Shown one piece after another: positions 7,899-16,178 of a DNA stretch of 64,000 nt (its first letter is position 1; each line of letters opens with the position of its first letter). Made by a program: the position numbers and the translations under genes. A model generated the notes under the pieces. The model worked only from the letters and a program-made list of their open reading frames with translations, was not told where the DNA came from and made no database searches. Origin of the DNA: Chloroflexota bacterium (lineage in GTDB: Bacteria > Chloroflexota > Anaerolineae > Aggregatilineales > Phototrophicaceae); assembly GCA_016223085.1 (NCBI GenBank), contig JACRPS010000033.1, positions 1 to 64,000 on the forward strand, written 5' to 3'.

Positions 7899-9363
7899 GC
7901 CGGTGGTAGTTATCGGCGCGGGAATCGGCGGCCTGAGCGCGGCGATACGGCTGGCGGCTGCCGGGCGGCGCGTGGTGATGTTTGAGCAGAACGCGACGGT
8001 AGGCGGCAAGATGGCCGAAATCTGCGCCGATGGCTTCCGCTGGGATACCGGCCCCTCGGTGATTACCATGTGCCACGTGTTTGAAGACCTGTTTGCGGCG
8101 GCGGGCCGGCAGATGGACGATTATCTGATGCTGCTGCCGGTTGAACCGCTGACCCGCTATTTTTATCCCGATGGCATGGTGCTGAACCTCTCGCGTGATT
8201 TGCCCGCTACGCTGCGGCAGCTCGCGGCGCTGGATGAGCGTGATGCCGAAGGGTATCTGGCGTTCCTGGCCTATGCTGCGCGGCTGCACCGCATTACCGG
8301 CAGCGTGTTTATCTATGATGACCCGCCCACCTGGCGCAGCCTGCTCCGTGTTGCGCCACTGGATATGCTACGGGTGGATGCCTGGAGGACAATGGAGCAG
8401 GCGATTCGCCGCTATGCCCATTCTCCCCATTTGCAGCAGCTTCTGGGGCGGTTTGCTACCTATGTTGGCGCCAGCCCTTACCGCGCCCCGGCGACTCTGA
8501 ACGTGATCGCTGACGTGGAATTGAATGGCGGGGTGTGGTATCCGCAGGGTGGGGTATATGCGATTGCACGGGCGATGGCCCGGCTGGCGGCAGAACTCGG
8601 CGTCGAAATCCACGCCGGCTGTCGGGTGAACGCCATTCGAGAGGCCAACGGCGTGGTACGGAGTGTGCTGCTCGCTGACGGCACGGTGGTTGAAGCCGAG
8701 GCCGTCATTGCCAATGTAGACGTGGCGACCGTCTACGAACGGTTGCTAACGCCAACCCCGGCGCATATCCGCTATTTGAACCGTCTGAAACAGCAGGAGC
8801 CGTCGTGTTCCGGCTTTATTCTGCTGCTGGGTGTGGACGGTCAGCACCAGGAGCTGGCCCACCACAACATTTTCTTCTCGGCGGATTACGCGCGCGAGTT
8901 CGACGACATTTTCCGGCGCGGCGTTCCCCCGGCTGACCCGACGATTTACGTTGCCATCACATCCAGAACTGATGCCAGCCACGGCCCGGCAGGCTGCGAA
9001 AACTGGTTTGTGCTGGTCAACGTTCCGGCGCTCGGTTCGACTTACGATTGGTCGCGGTCGGATTATCGTGAGACGGTTCTATCCCGACTGGCCGCTTTCG
9101 GCTTTGACGTTCGCGGACGTATTCGCCACGAGCAAAGCCTCACGCCGGTTGATCTGGAGCGCCTGACCGGCGCGCGGGCGGGGGCGCTGTATGGCGCGTC
9201 ATCGAATAATCCACTGGCCGCTTTTCGCCGGCATCACAATCGTGCGGCAGGAGTGCGCGGCCTGTATTTTGTGGGCGGTACGGCGCATCCCGGTGGTGGC
9301 GTGCCAATGGTGGTGCTATCCGGGCAGGCTGCCGCTCGGCTGCTGTTGTCAGAGGTTACCTAA
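7891..9363 (+). CDS. CrtD/CrtI-family carotenoid desaturase
   Basis: A 490-residue FAD-dependent carotenoid desaturase. It begins with the dinucleotide-binding motif VVVIGAGIGGLSAA (residues 5-18) and the VGGKMAE stretch, and ends with FVGGTAHPGGGVPMVV, the family C-terminal FAD contact. The start is GTG 7891, overlapping the glycosyltransferase stop. A separate phytoene desaturase lies at 58826-60307, so this copy more likely acts later, for example as a CrtD-type 3',4'-desaturase on the hydroxylated end or as a CrtO-type ketolase. Substrate is inference from operon context. It is the last gene of the operon. Confidence 0.78.
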   Translation: MDKPVVVIGAGIGGLSAAIRLAAAGRRVVMFEQNATVGGKMAEICADGFRWDTGPSVITMCHVFEDLFAAAGRQMDDYLMLLPVEPLTRYFYPDGMVLNLSRDLPATLRQLAALDERDAEGYLAFLAYAARLHRITGSVFIYDDPPTWRSLLRVAPLDMLRVDAWRTMEQAIRRYAHSPHLQQLLGRFATYVGASPYRAPATLNVIADVELNGGVWYPQGGVYAIARAMARLAAELGVEIHAGCRVNAIREANGVVRSVLLADGTVVEAEAVIANVDVATVYERLLTPTPAHIRYLNRLKQQEPSCSGFILLLGVDGQHQELAHHNIFFSADYAREFDDIFRRGVPPADPTIYVAITSRTDASHGPAGCENWFVLVNVPALGSTYDWSRSDYRETVLSRLAAFGFDVRGRIRHEQSLTPVDLERLTGARAGALYGASSNNPLAAFRRHHNRAAGVRGLYFVGGTAHPGGGVPMVVLSGQAAARLLLSEVT

Positions 9364-9390
9364 TGCCGTTAAAGTAGGGGATTGTCTGTT

Positions 9391-9429
9391 GGAGAAAACA
9401 GGCACGGGACTGCTGAACAGTCCCGTGCC
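9391..9429 (-). terminator. Intrinsic terminator between convergent genes
   Basis: A perfect 12-bp stem (GGCACGGGACTG 9401-9412 with CAGTCCCGTGCC 9418-9429) with a 5-base loop. Read on the minus strand it is followed by TGTTTTCTCC, so it best serves the DUF4397 gene. It can also stop the carotenoid operon from the other side. Confidence 0.75.
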
Positions 9430-9448
9430 AGAAGATACAGGTCTTGTG

Positions 9449-10576
9449 TTACGTGCCGGGTGTGGCTTCAGGTGTGGCCTCCAGCGTTGCCTCCGGCGTG
9501 GCAACCGGTTCGGTGCCGCCCTGGGTTGTCTGGTTGGTCGTTTGAGTCGTGTCAAACAGCGATGACACTTCCGCCTCCCCGAAGCTCACCACCAGCGTCT
9601 GCGGGTTGTCCGGCGTACCCACAACCGCTACAAAGTAATAGGTGTTGGGCGCCAGTTCGGTGCTGCCCGTGCTGCCCAGCCCATCAGCCGCTGCCCCAGC
9701 CGAGCCAGCCTGGAAATTATAGGTTCCGGCGGGCACATCAAACGTGAAGCCGCAGTTGCCGAAGCGGCTGCCGGTGAACGTCCCCATACGCTGCTGATCG
9801 GTGCCAGTCTGCTGGTTGTTGTCAGCGGCCTCGGTGGTGGCTTCCACTGTCGCTTCAGCCTGCGTATTACTGGCGACGTCCGCCATCACCAGCGTTGTGC
9901 ACTGGAGCGCGCCATCCGGCGTTGTGTCCACTACCTGCGCGGCGTCCGTGCCCGCTTCAGGAGTAGCTTCGACGCCTACGCAGCCTGCGAAGCTGCTGCT
10001 GGCGCTGCCACCCGCATTACCCGCACCGGGAAAACCCAGACCCGCTATCAGGGTATTGCCCTGGTCATCGGTCAGGGTGACAGCAGGGCCACCTTCAATA
10101 GCGTGGAACACCGTGACGCGGGCGCAGCCCTCCGGGATAGCGGTAACATTTTCGTTCACGGACACCGCAGTGAGCGTACCCGCTTCCTTCGAACCGACTA
10201 CCGCAACCGTCGTCCAGGTATTGCTTGGAACGGTGAAGGGGCCAACCAGCGCGTCATTCATGGATGTCGCCCCCGGTTCCGCCAGCATCAGGGACGGCGA
10301 ACCAGTGAACTCAACCCAGCCTGACACCGACGGGAATGGTAGCTGCTGGACACTGGTGAGTTGCCCATCCGCATAGACCATCAGCGTGGGCGCGTCGGGG
10401 GACAGATTGGCAAAGCGCACGCGCGTGATGATGGTTTCCTGGTCAACCTGCTGATTCGTCTGGTTCGCGTCCTGCGTCGCTTCGGCGGTTGGTTCAGCCG
10501 TTGCTTCCTGTGCCAGCGTGCTGACGACCGCCGCCAGCAGTAGCAAAACGATCAAGAGTACACCTGCTTTACGCAT
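9449..10576 (-). CDS. Secreted DUF4397-domain protein with Thr/Glu/Ala-rich linkers
   Basis: A 375-residue exported protein. The N-terminus is a signal peptide (MRKAGVLLIVLLLLAAVVSTLAQ). Then comes a low-complexity EATAEPTAEATQ stretch and a DUF4397-like beta-rich domain starting at TRVRFANLSPDAPTLMVY (from about residue 51). A second related part follows a TEAADNNQQTGTDQQ linker and contains FDVPAGTYNFQAG. The C-terminus repeats PEATLEATPEATP. Function of the domain is not known; it is common in secreted and surface proteins of Chloroflexota. A strong AAGGAGG site precedes the ATG, and a 39-base palindrome lies just upstream (10601-10639). Confidence 0.75.
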   Translation of the reverse strand: MRKAGVLLIVLLLLAAVVSTLAQEATAEPTAEATQDANQTNQQVDQETIITRVRFANLSPDAPTLMVYADGQLTSVQQLPFPSVSGWVEFTGSPSLMLAEPGATSMNDALVGPFTVPSNTWTTVAVVGSKEAGTLTAVSVNENVTAIPEGCARVTVFHAIEGGPAVTLTDDQGNTLIAGLGFPGAGNAGGSASSSFAGCVGVEATPEAGTDAAQVVDTTPDGALQCTTLVMADVASNTQAEATVEATTEAADNNQQTGTDQQRMGTFTGSRFGNCGFTFDVPAGTYNFQAGSAGAAADGLGSTGSTELAPNTYYFVAVVGTPDNPQTLVVSFGEAEVSSLFDTTQTTNQTTQGGTEPVATPEATLEATPEATPGT

Positions 10577-10600
10577 ACAAGACCTCCTTAACAGCTTTAC

Positions 10601-10639
10601 ACTAAAACTTTGGTGTCGCTGTTACACCAATTTTTTAGT
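10601..10639. promoter_or_regulatory. Palindrome upstream of the DUF4397 gene
   Basis: Outer arms ACTAAAA/TTTTAGT and inner arms TGGTGT/ACACCA pair around a 7-base loop, 14 of 16 positions matching. It begins 25 bases upstream of the start codon, so it is either an operator at the promoter or a 5' leader hairpin. Confidence 0.5.
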
Positions 10640-10736
10640 ATAAGCTGCCATATAAGTTGCTGGAACTGTCCGACTGTTGTATTTCCGGGTGCCAATTCAG
10701 GCACTGACCAGGTGGGAACGATGGCTCATGCCACTT

Positions 10737-11033
10737 TTACTGGTCGTCACCGTTGTCCCGGCTGACGAACTTAAAAAACCGGCTGGTTTCACCGTCGCGG
10801 GTTTCATCCTGATAGAGAAACGCCAGCCTGGCTTCATCAAATTTCTGGAAGAAATCCTCCCAGCTTATACGCTCCAGCGAAGCACCACCACTGTAACCAG
10901 GGAAGTCTACCCGCAGCACGCCGGCGTCATCCTTGCCTTTGGTTGACTTCACCGTCGCGGGAAACCCGCCCCGCTCCTCAATCCACTTGCGGATGGTTTT
11001 GTGATCGGTTGTCCGTTTGCTCTGACCGGCCAT
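10737..11033 (-). CDS. Conserved small hypothetical protein (about 100 residues)
   Basis: A 98-residue protein from the ATG at 11031-11033, chosen because GGAG lies 9 bases upstream; a longer frame to 11108 lacks one. It contains TTDHKTIRKWIEERGG, LRVDFPGY, ISWEDFFQKFDEARLAFLYQ and FFKFVS. This pattern is a widespread small domain often misnamed 1,4-alpha-glucan branching protein; its function is not known. It is monocistronic as far as can be seen, divergent from the SRPBCC gene. Confidence 0.72.
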   Translation of the reverse strand: MAGQSKRTTDHKTIRKWIEERGGFPATVKSTKGKDDAGVLRVDFPGYSGGASLERISWEDFFQKFDEARLAFLYQDETRDGETSRFFKFVSRDNGDDQ

Positions 11034-11171
11034 TGTTGTATCTCCGTAGCTACTTTCACCTAATGTCCCTGTGATTAGCATATTGGATGTCCTGGCCGGA
11101 AACATCACGCGGTTGGTGACTATTCTGTTAGGTCAACTGGCAGGCACGAGGCTGGGTTTGGTGGGTTAAGG

Positions 11172-11197
11172 TGTTCCTAGCGGTTATTGTAGGAACA
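11172..11197. repeat. Inverted repeat TGTTCCTA/TAGGAACA
   Basis: A perfect 8-bp inverted repeat (11172-11179 with 11190-11197, 10-base spacing) in the divergent gap between the small hypothetical gene and the SRPBCC gene. Possible operator; nothing else in the gap is recognised. Confidence 0.35.
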
Positions 11198-11341
11198 GCT
11201 AGGCCAGGTGTCTCTCCGTAAACGGCTCAATCAGCTACTGTATCCGCTGGTTTAATTCCCGTAAACTTTTTTGTTATGCAGGGTATCTACCGATGCACTT
11301 GTGATTCACGTGGGTTGAGAATACAGAAGTAGGGAGAATTT

Positions 11342-12106
11342 ATGCAGCAGACAACACATCAGATGATGAATCAGGAGCAGACCAGCAGTATCAACGTCGG
11401 CAATGAGGAACGGTTGGTCTCGCTGCTGGCCGGAGCGGCGCTGATGCTGGCCGGGCTGAAGCGGATTGTTCCGGGCGGCTTTCTCCAGACAGTGGGCGCG
11501 ATTCTCGGTGGCTACTACCTGTTTAATCGCGGGCTGACCGGCCACTGCGAGATTTACCACGCGCTGGATATGAATACAGCGGTTGAAACCAACAAAAACG
11601 CGGTGAGCGTCCCGCACCAGCAGGGGGTTCACGTGCGTAAATCCATCACCATCAACGCTTCACCGGAAGAAGTGTACCGGTTCTGGCGCAACTTCGAGAA
11701 TTTGCCGCGTTTTATGAACCATTTGGAATCGGTTCGGGTGATGGACGAACGCCGCTCCCACTGGGTTGCCAAAGCGCCTGCCGGAATGACGGTGGAGTGG
11801 GACGCGGAGATTATCAACGAAGTGCCCAACGAGGTGATCGGCTGGCGGTCGCTCCAGGACGCGCAAATCTCCAACGCCGGTTCAGTACGCTTCCGCCCGG
11901 CGCCGCGTGGTAACGGTACGGAAGTGCGGGTTGAACTGGAATACGTGCCGCCCGCCGGGCCGCTGGGCGCGGCGATTGCCCGGCTGTTTGGTGAAGAACC
12001 CTCGCAGCAGATTGGCGAGGATTTGCGCCGGCTGAAACAACTGCTGGAAACGGGTGAGATCGCCACCACTGAAGGACAGCCGTCCGGGCGTGGAGGCAGT
12101 CGGTGA
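11342..12106 (+). CDS. DUF2892 membrane segment plus SRPBCC (polyketide cyclase-like) protein
   Basis: A 254-residue two-part protein. Residues about 18-75 form a YgaP/DUF2892-type hairpin of two membrane segments (SLLAGAALMLAGLKRI, GGYYLFNRGLTGHCEIY). Residues about 96-240 are an SRPBCC domain beginning VRKSITINASPEEVYRFWRN, typical of cyclase/dehydrase proteins that bind small hydrophobic ligands. The ATG follows AGGGAGA. Its stop overlaps the GTG of the alcohol dehydrogenase gene, so the two are coupled. In other bacteria this pair is often found in stress-related clusters; the substrate is unknown. Confidence 0.75.
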   Translation: MQQTTHQMMNQEQTSSINVGNEERLVSLLAGAALMLAGLKRIVPGGFLQTVGAILGGYYLFNRGLTGHCEIYHALDMNTAVETNKNAVSVPHQQGVHVRKSITINASPEEVYRFWRNFENLPRFMNHLESVRVMDERRSHWVAKAPAGMTVEWDAEIINEVPNEVIGWRSLQDAQISNAGSVRFRPAPRGNGTEVRVELEYVPPAGPLGAAIARLFGEEPSQQIGEDLRRLKQLLETGEIATTEGQPSGRGGSR

Positions 12107-13272
12107 GAGCATTGTGCTGGTACGGCAACAACGATGTTCGGGCCGTCACTGTATCTGACCCCTCGATCCTGAATCCGCATGATGCCATCATTCGCGTGCG
12201 GCTGTCGTCTGTCTGCGGGTCTGACCTGCATCTCTACGATGGCTTTGTGCCCAGCATGATGCCCGGTGATATTATCGGCCACGAGTTTATGGGCGAGGTG
12301 GTGGATACTGGCCGTGACGTGCAAAACCTGCAACGCGGCGACCGGGTGGTTGTCTGCTCGATCATCGCCTGTGGTAAATGTCTCTACTGCCAGCGCGGTT
12401 TGTTTTCCCTGTGCGAAAATTCCAATCCAAATGCCTGGGCGGAAGGCAGCCTGTTTGGTTATCATACCGCCGGTATTTTTGGGTATTCGCATCTGTTTGG
12501 CGGTTACGCTGGCAGCCACGCGGAATATATTCGCGTGCCGTTTGCGGATGTGAACGCCTTCAAAATCCCTGAAGGTGTGGCCGATGACGCCGCGCTGTTT
12601 GCGTCCGATGCCTTCCCAACCGGCTTCTTCGCAGCGGATAACTGTAATATTCAACTGGGCGATATTGTGGCGGTATGGGGCTGCGGCGCGGTTGGCCTGA
12701 TGGCGCTTTGCAGCGCCTACCTGCTGGGCGCTGAACGGGTGATCGCCATTGACCGCTTCCCGGAACGCTTGCAGATGGCGCGTGAACATGTCGGCGCGGA
12801 AATTCTCAATTACATGGAAGTGGATGTGATCGAGGCGCTGAAGGACATTACCGCCGGTCGAGGCCCGGACGCCTGCATTGACGCGGTCGGTATGGAAGCC
12901 CATGCCGGTGGTCTGCCCGGCATGTATGACAAGGTAAAACAGACGCTGCGGCTGGAACTGGACCGCCCTCATGTGCTGCGCCACGCGATTCAGGCGTGCC
13001 GCCCCGGCGGAACGCTTTCGATTGTTGGCGTATATGCCGGGCTGCTGGACAAAATCCCGATGGGCGCGGCCATGAACAAGGCGCTGACATTTAAGATGGG
13101 GCAGCAGCCCGGTCACCGCTATATCCCCCGGCTGTTGGATTACATCGCCGCCGGCCAGGTTGACCCATCGTTTGTTATCACCCACCGCATGAGTCTCGAT
13201 CACGGTCAGGAAGGCTACCAGCTTTTTAAAACCAAAGCGGAGGACTGCGTGCGCGTGGTGTTCACACCCTGA
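12103..13272 (+). CDS. Zinc-dependent alcohol dehydrogenase (formaldehyde dehydrogenase-like)
   Basis: A 389-residue medium-chain dehydrogenase. Catalytic zinc ligands are Cys38 (SVCGSD) and His60-Glu61 (GHEFMGE); structural-zinc cysteines are at 90, 93, 96 and 104 (CGKCLYCQRGLFSLC). The NAD-binding fold shows VWGCGAVGLMAL. The long insert AGIFGYSHLFGGYAGSHAEY is typical of the glutathione-dependent-formaldehyde-dehydrogenase-like branch, whose true substrates vary. The GTG start has GGAGG upstream and overlaps the previous stop. Confidence 0.82.
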   Translation: MRALCWYGNNDVRAVTVSDPSILNPHDAIIRVRLSSVCGSDLHLYDGFVPSMMPGDIIGHEFMGEVVDTGRDVQNLQRGDRVVVCSIIACGKCLYCQRGLFSLCENSNPNAWAEGSLFGYHTAGIFGYSHLFGGYAGSHAEYIRVPFADVNAFKIPEGVADDAALFASDAFPTGFFAADNCNIQLGDIVAVWGCGAVGLMALCSAYLLGAERVIAIDRFPERLQMAREHVGAEILNYMEVDVIEALKDITAGRGPDACIDAVGMEAHAGGLPGMYDKVKQTLRLELDRPHVLRHAIQACRPGGTLSIVGVYAGLLDKIPMGAAMNKALTFKMGQQPGHRYIPRLLDYIAAGQVDPSFVITHRMSLDHGQEGYQLFKTKAEDCVRVVFTP

Positions 13273-13310
13273 CCCATCACCGCCCAGCAGGTGAGTTAGC
13301 TGCCTTATAC

Positions 13311-13335
13311 GGGCTACACCTCCGGCGTGTAGCCC
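13311..13335. terminator. Hairpin between convergent genes
   Basis: GGGCTACAC (13311-13319) pairs perfectly with GTGTAGCCC (13327-13335) around a 7-base loop, overlapping the stop of the minus-strand 68-residue gene. No T run is evident, so termination is uncertain. Confidence 0.4.
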
Positions 13336-13520
13336 ATGGACACCAGCTGCCGTTCTATTTCTTCCCAATCAGTAGCGTCGTTCCAGCGGAGGCTGACTTC
13401 TTTGGTTTCCGGTTCCAGTTCGACCTGCTCAACGCCGGGTATCTGCCGCAGCAGATTCTCCACCACTTCCACATCTTCACCGCCGTAGAGGCTGGGCAGC
13501 CGGAATTCCCGATAGGGCAT
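13314..13520 (-). CDS. Small heavy-metal-associated-domain-like protein
   Basis: A 68-residue protein with the beta-alpha-beta layout of HMA-like domains: VENLLRQIPGVEQVELEPETKEVSLRW, then an amphipathic helix IERQLVSMGY. The CxxC metal site is absent, so metal binding is doubtful. The start ATG has a GGAGAG site eight bases upstream. Function unknown. Confidence 0.6.
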   Translation of the reverse strand: MPYREFRLPSLYGGEDVEVVENLLRQIPGVEQVELEPETKEVSLRWNDATDWEEIERQLVSMGYTPEV

Positions 13521-13596
13521 TGTTGCTCTCCTGACTATCCTGATGCTCCTATCGTACCGGCACTGCGTAAATAATGCGTATTCGTAGCGTGAAGTC

Positions 13597-14514
13597 CTAT
13601 CCGGTGCTGGCCAGCACGTTCCGGCGCAGTTCGTCCAGGGCTTGCAGCGTGAGCAGGTTGCGCAGCGTGCCGCCCAGTTCCTGTTCCGCGCCGTCGAAGG
13701 AACAGAATTCGCCCAGTCGGGCTTTTAAATGTGTGCGGTCTGGCCCGATGCCGTAATCCGGCAGGGATTGCACCGCCGCCCACAGATTAATCACCGGCAC
13801 GCCGTACTGGTCGGCCATATCCAGCATGTGGTTATTGATACGAATCGAGTCGTCGAAGCTGAGGCGTTCCTGATCGGGCAGCACGATGATGGTTGTCAGC
13901 ACCGGAATCACGCCGTGATCTATCGAGAGTTGAATCACTTTTTCGATGTTGGTGCGGAACGACTCGGCATGTTTATAGCGCACGTCCATCAGGCCGAGCA
14001 TCATCACGGCGACGCCGGGTTTGATAAGGCGGTATTCGCAGGCCAGCGGCCCTTCGTTCGGTTCGCAGCCTTCGCCCGCCCAGAACGGGTCGAGCGCCGC
14101 TGCGCTGCTTAAACCTTCTTTCGCCGCCACGCTCTGTCGGACAAACGAGTTGGCTTCGTCCGGCGTAGGCGGGACTGAGAAGAAGTTAATCGTTTCCTGT
14201 AAGTCGGCGTAAGGCCCCAGTTCACAAAAATCGCCCTTCATGCCAAGCGGCTGAAGGAAGTCGCCGTTGGTGGTATTGCTGTCGCCCACCTTCGTAAACA
14301 CATTGGCGCGGTTGCCGAACTGCTGGCCACGTGTGAAGATATCGTGGACGGCGGGGGTGTCCATGTTATACAGCACGGGCACGTCCAGCAGTCGTTCCAT
14401 CATGGTCTGGATTTCCGGGTCAGCGGAGAGGGGTGTTGGTGTCGGTTGGGCAGCAGCCATGACGACCGGGCACAGGGTAAGGGTGACGGCCAGGAGCACA
14501 CGAGTCAGCATCAC
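13597..14514 (-). CDS. Secreted SGNH/GDSL-type hydrolase-like protein
   Basis: A 305-residue exported protein: signal peptide at 1-22 (ends VMAAAQ), then a PTPTPL linker. The SGNH block I is KVGDSNT (Ser79), and block V is DRTHL (Asp259, His262). GVAVMMLGLMDVRY resembles block III, where Asn is usual but Asp is present here. Related enzymes are esterases or acetyl-hydrolases acting on extracellular glycans. Here the substrate is unknown, though it lies next to the glycan-use locus in divergent orientation. Confidence 0.7.
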   Translation of the reverse strand: MMLTRVLLAVTLTLCPVVMAAAQPTPTPLSADPEIQTMMERLLDVPVLYNMDTPAVHDIFTRGQQFGNRANVFTKVGDSNTTNGDFLQPLGMKGDFCELGPYADLQETINFFSVPPTPDEANSFVRQSVAAKEGLSSAAALDPFWAGEGCEPNEGPLACEYRLIKPGVAVMMLGLMDVRYKHAESFRTNIEKVIQLSIDHGVIPVLTTIIVLPDQERLSFDDSIRINNHMLDMADQYGVPVINLWAAVQSLPDYGIGPDRTHLKARLGEFCSFDGAEQELGGTLRNLLTLQALDELRRNVLASTG

Positions 14515-14576
14515 GTAACATCCTCATTGACGTAACCGCCGCTATTGTACGGCATTGCCAACCGCTTTGCATGGAT

Positions 14577-14605
14577 TTGTGTCGGGAGAAAATTAAACCT
14601 ATAAT
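14577..14605 (+). promoter_or_regulatory. Likely sigma-70-type promoter of the glycan-use locus
   Basis: TTGTGT (14577-14582) and a perfect TATAAT (14600-14605) are separated by 17 bases, giving a leader of about 160 bases before the binding-protein gene at 14772. The leader shows no riboswitch I recognise. Confidence 0.5.
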
Positions 14606-14771
14606 TAAGTGGAAGCGAGCAGAAGTAATCTGTATGCGTCCGCAGGCGGCCTGAACCAATGCAAGCGTGCTGATGCATTTTATATACAGCCAACCTACAA
14701 TCGGTTCAGGGCTATTTAACATACCGGCGTTGTGGTTCCACGTTTCTATTCTGTAGAAAAGGAGCGTTAAC

Positions 14772-16115
14772 ATGAATCGGAAAATCTCGTTATTGATGGT
14801 GATCGTTATCTTACTCACCAGCCTGCCTCTCCTCAACGTCACAGCGCAGGATGCAGGCATGAATACCGATATGGGCGTGGCGCTGAATCCGGAAGTGTCC
14901 GGTGAGGTGGAATTCTGGCACTTCTGGGCCTCGCCCGTCCGCCGCAACGCCATCCGCCGGGTCATCGCCATGTGCCAGCAGGCGCTGCCAAACATCACCG
15001 TCACGGATGTGGTGAAGCCGTTTGGCGACATCTGGACGGCGAACATCGCTGCCGTTGCTGCCGGTTCCGGGATGCCGGACGTGATCGTCGAGGATATGCC
15101 CAAGCTGCCGCAGGCCGCCGCTGACGGCATTGAGCAAAATCTCCAGCCGTTGATTGACCGTGACCAACTGGATACGTCGCGCTTCTGGCCGTTTGCCTGG
15201 AATCAGACGCTGTACGAAGGCGAGAGCTACGGTATTCCGTTTGAAACGGACGTGCGCGTGCTGTTCTACAACAAAACGCTGTTCCAGCAGGCCGGTCTGG
15301 ACCCCAACAAGCCGCCAACAACCTGGGATGAACTGAAAGAATACGCTGACAAGCTGGATGTCGTTGCGGAAGATGGTACGCTGCAACGGATGGCATTTTT
15401 CCCGCTACAGGGCAATGTTGGGCCTGATCTGTGGGCGCAGGCGAACGGCCATACCTGGATTCAGGACGGCAAGCCGGTGATAAACGACCCCAAAGTGGTG
15501 GAAACGCTGAACTGGATTAAGGAATGGGTGGACCGTTACGGCGGCTGGCCAAAGGTACAGGAGTTCCGCTCGTCGTTTGGCGCTGCGCCAAATGACGCTT
15601 TTATGTCCGGCAAGGTCGCCATGCTGGTGGACATCGCCGGCTACAGTTCGTTCCTCAACTTCTACCGCCCCAGCATCACGCTGGACGATGGTTCGTCAAC
15701 CCGGATTGACTGGGGCGTTGCGCCCATCCCGAACAACGGCACGCCGACCTCGATCAGCGGCGGCTTCGCGCTGTCCATCCCCACCGGCGCGGATAATCCG
15801 GAGGCGGCCTGGGAGTTTATCAAGTGCGCGACCAGCCCGGAAGCGCAGATTTCCTGGGCGCGGGATACCTATTCCATGCCCACCGACATGAATGCGGCCA
15901 GGGACCCGGTGCTCATGGCCGACCCCAACTGGCAGTTTTTTGTCGAGGCGATGGATACCAGCACCAGCGGCATCTTTGTCCCCGGCTACCCTAACTGGGG
16001 TGAGCAGCTTGGTCAGCGGTATGAATCGGTTTGGACCGGTGACGTGACGCCGGAGCAGGCGCTGGAAGAAGCGCAGCAGGCGGTAGACGACACCATTGCC
16101 ACCAACGCCCCCTAG
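14772..16115 (+). CDS. Family 1 extracellular sugar-binding protein of an ABC importer
   Basis: A 447-residue exported binding protein: signal peptide to about residue 26 (LPLLNVTAQD), no lipobox. The mature part has EVEFWHFWASPVRR, VIVEDMPKLPQAA, YGIPFETDVRVLFYNKTLF, PPTTWDELKEYADKL and FALSIPTGADNPEAAWEF, standard for UgpB/MalE-like proteins that bind oligosaccharides. It is the first gene of the locus, followed by a strong hairpin and two permeases; no ATPase is present, so a shared MsmX-type ATPase elsewhere is expected. Ligand is unknown but the linked hydrolases suggest a mannose- or GlcNAc-containing glycan. Confidence 0.85.
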   Translation: MNRKISLLMVIVILLTSLPLLNVTAQDAGMNTDMGVALNPEVSGEVEFWHFWASPVRRNAIRRVIAMCQQALPNITVTDVVKPFGDIWTANIAAVAAGSGMPDVIVEDMPKLPQAAADGIEQNLQPLIDRDQLDTSRFWPFAWNQTLYEGESYGIPFETDVRVLFYNKTLFQQAGLDPNKPPTTWDELKEYADKLDVVAEDGTLQRMAFFPLQGNVGPDLWAQANGHTWIQDGKPVINDPKVVETLNWIKEWVDRYGGWPKVQEFRSSFGAAPNDAFMSGKVAMLVDIAGYSSFLNFYRPSITLDDGSSTRIDWGVAPIPNNGTPTSISGGFALSIPTGADNPEAAWEFIKCATSPEAQISWARDTYSMPTDMNAARDPVLMADPNWQFFVEAMDTSTSGIFVPGYPNWGEQLGQRYESVWTGDVTPEQALEEAQQAVDDTIATNAP

Positions 16116-16132
16116 GCGTTCCCGCTAGACTG

Positions 16133-16166
16133 GACGGGCGGAGCATTTCCTCCGCCCGTCTGTTTT
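16133..16166 (+). terminator. Hairpin between binding-protein and permease genes
   Basis: A perfect 11-bp stem (GACGGGCGGAG 16133-16143 with CTCCGCCCGTC 16150-16160), 6-base loop, followed by TGTTTT. Such stems usually lower expression of membrane genes relative to the binding protein or protect its mRNA. Confidence 0.7.
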
Positions 16167-16178
16167 CCCGGAGGAAAC

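Noticed and set aside
11629-13368. Long minus-strand open frame (579 codons) opposite the SRPBCC and alcohol dehydrogenase genes
   Set aside because: It is antisense to two well-supported genes; its protein is rich in His/Arg/Gln without any domain, as usual for the complement of GC-rich coding DNA.
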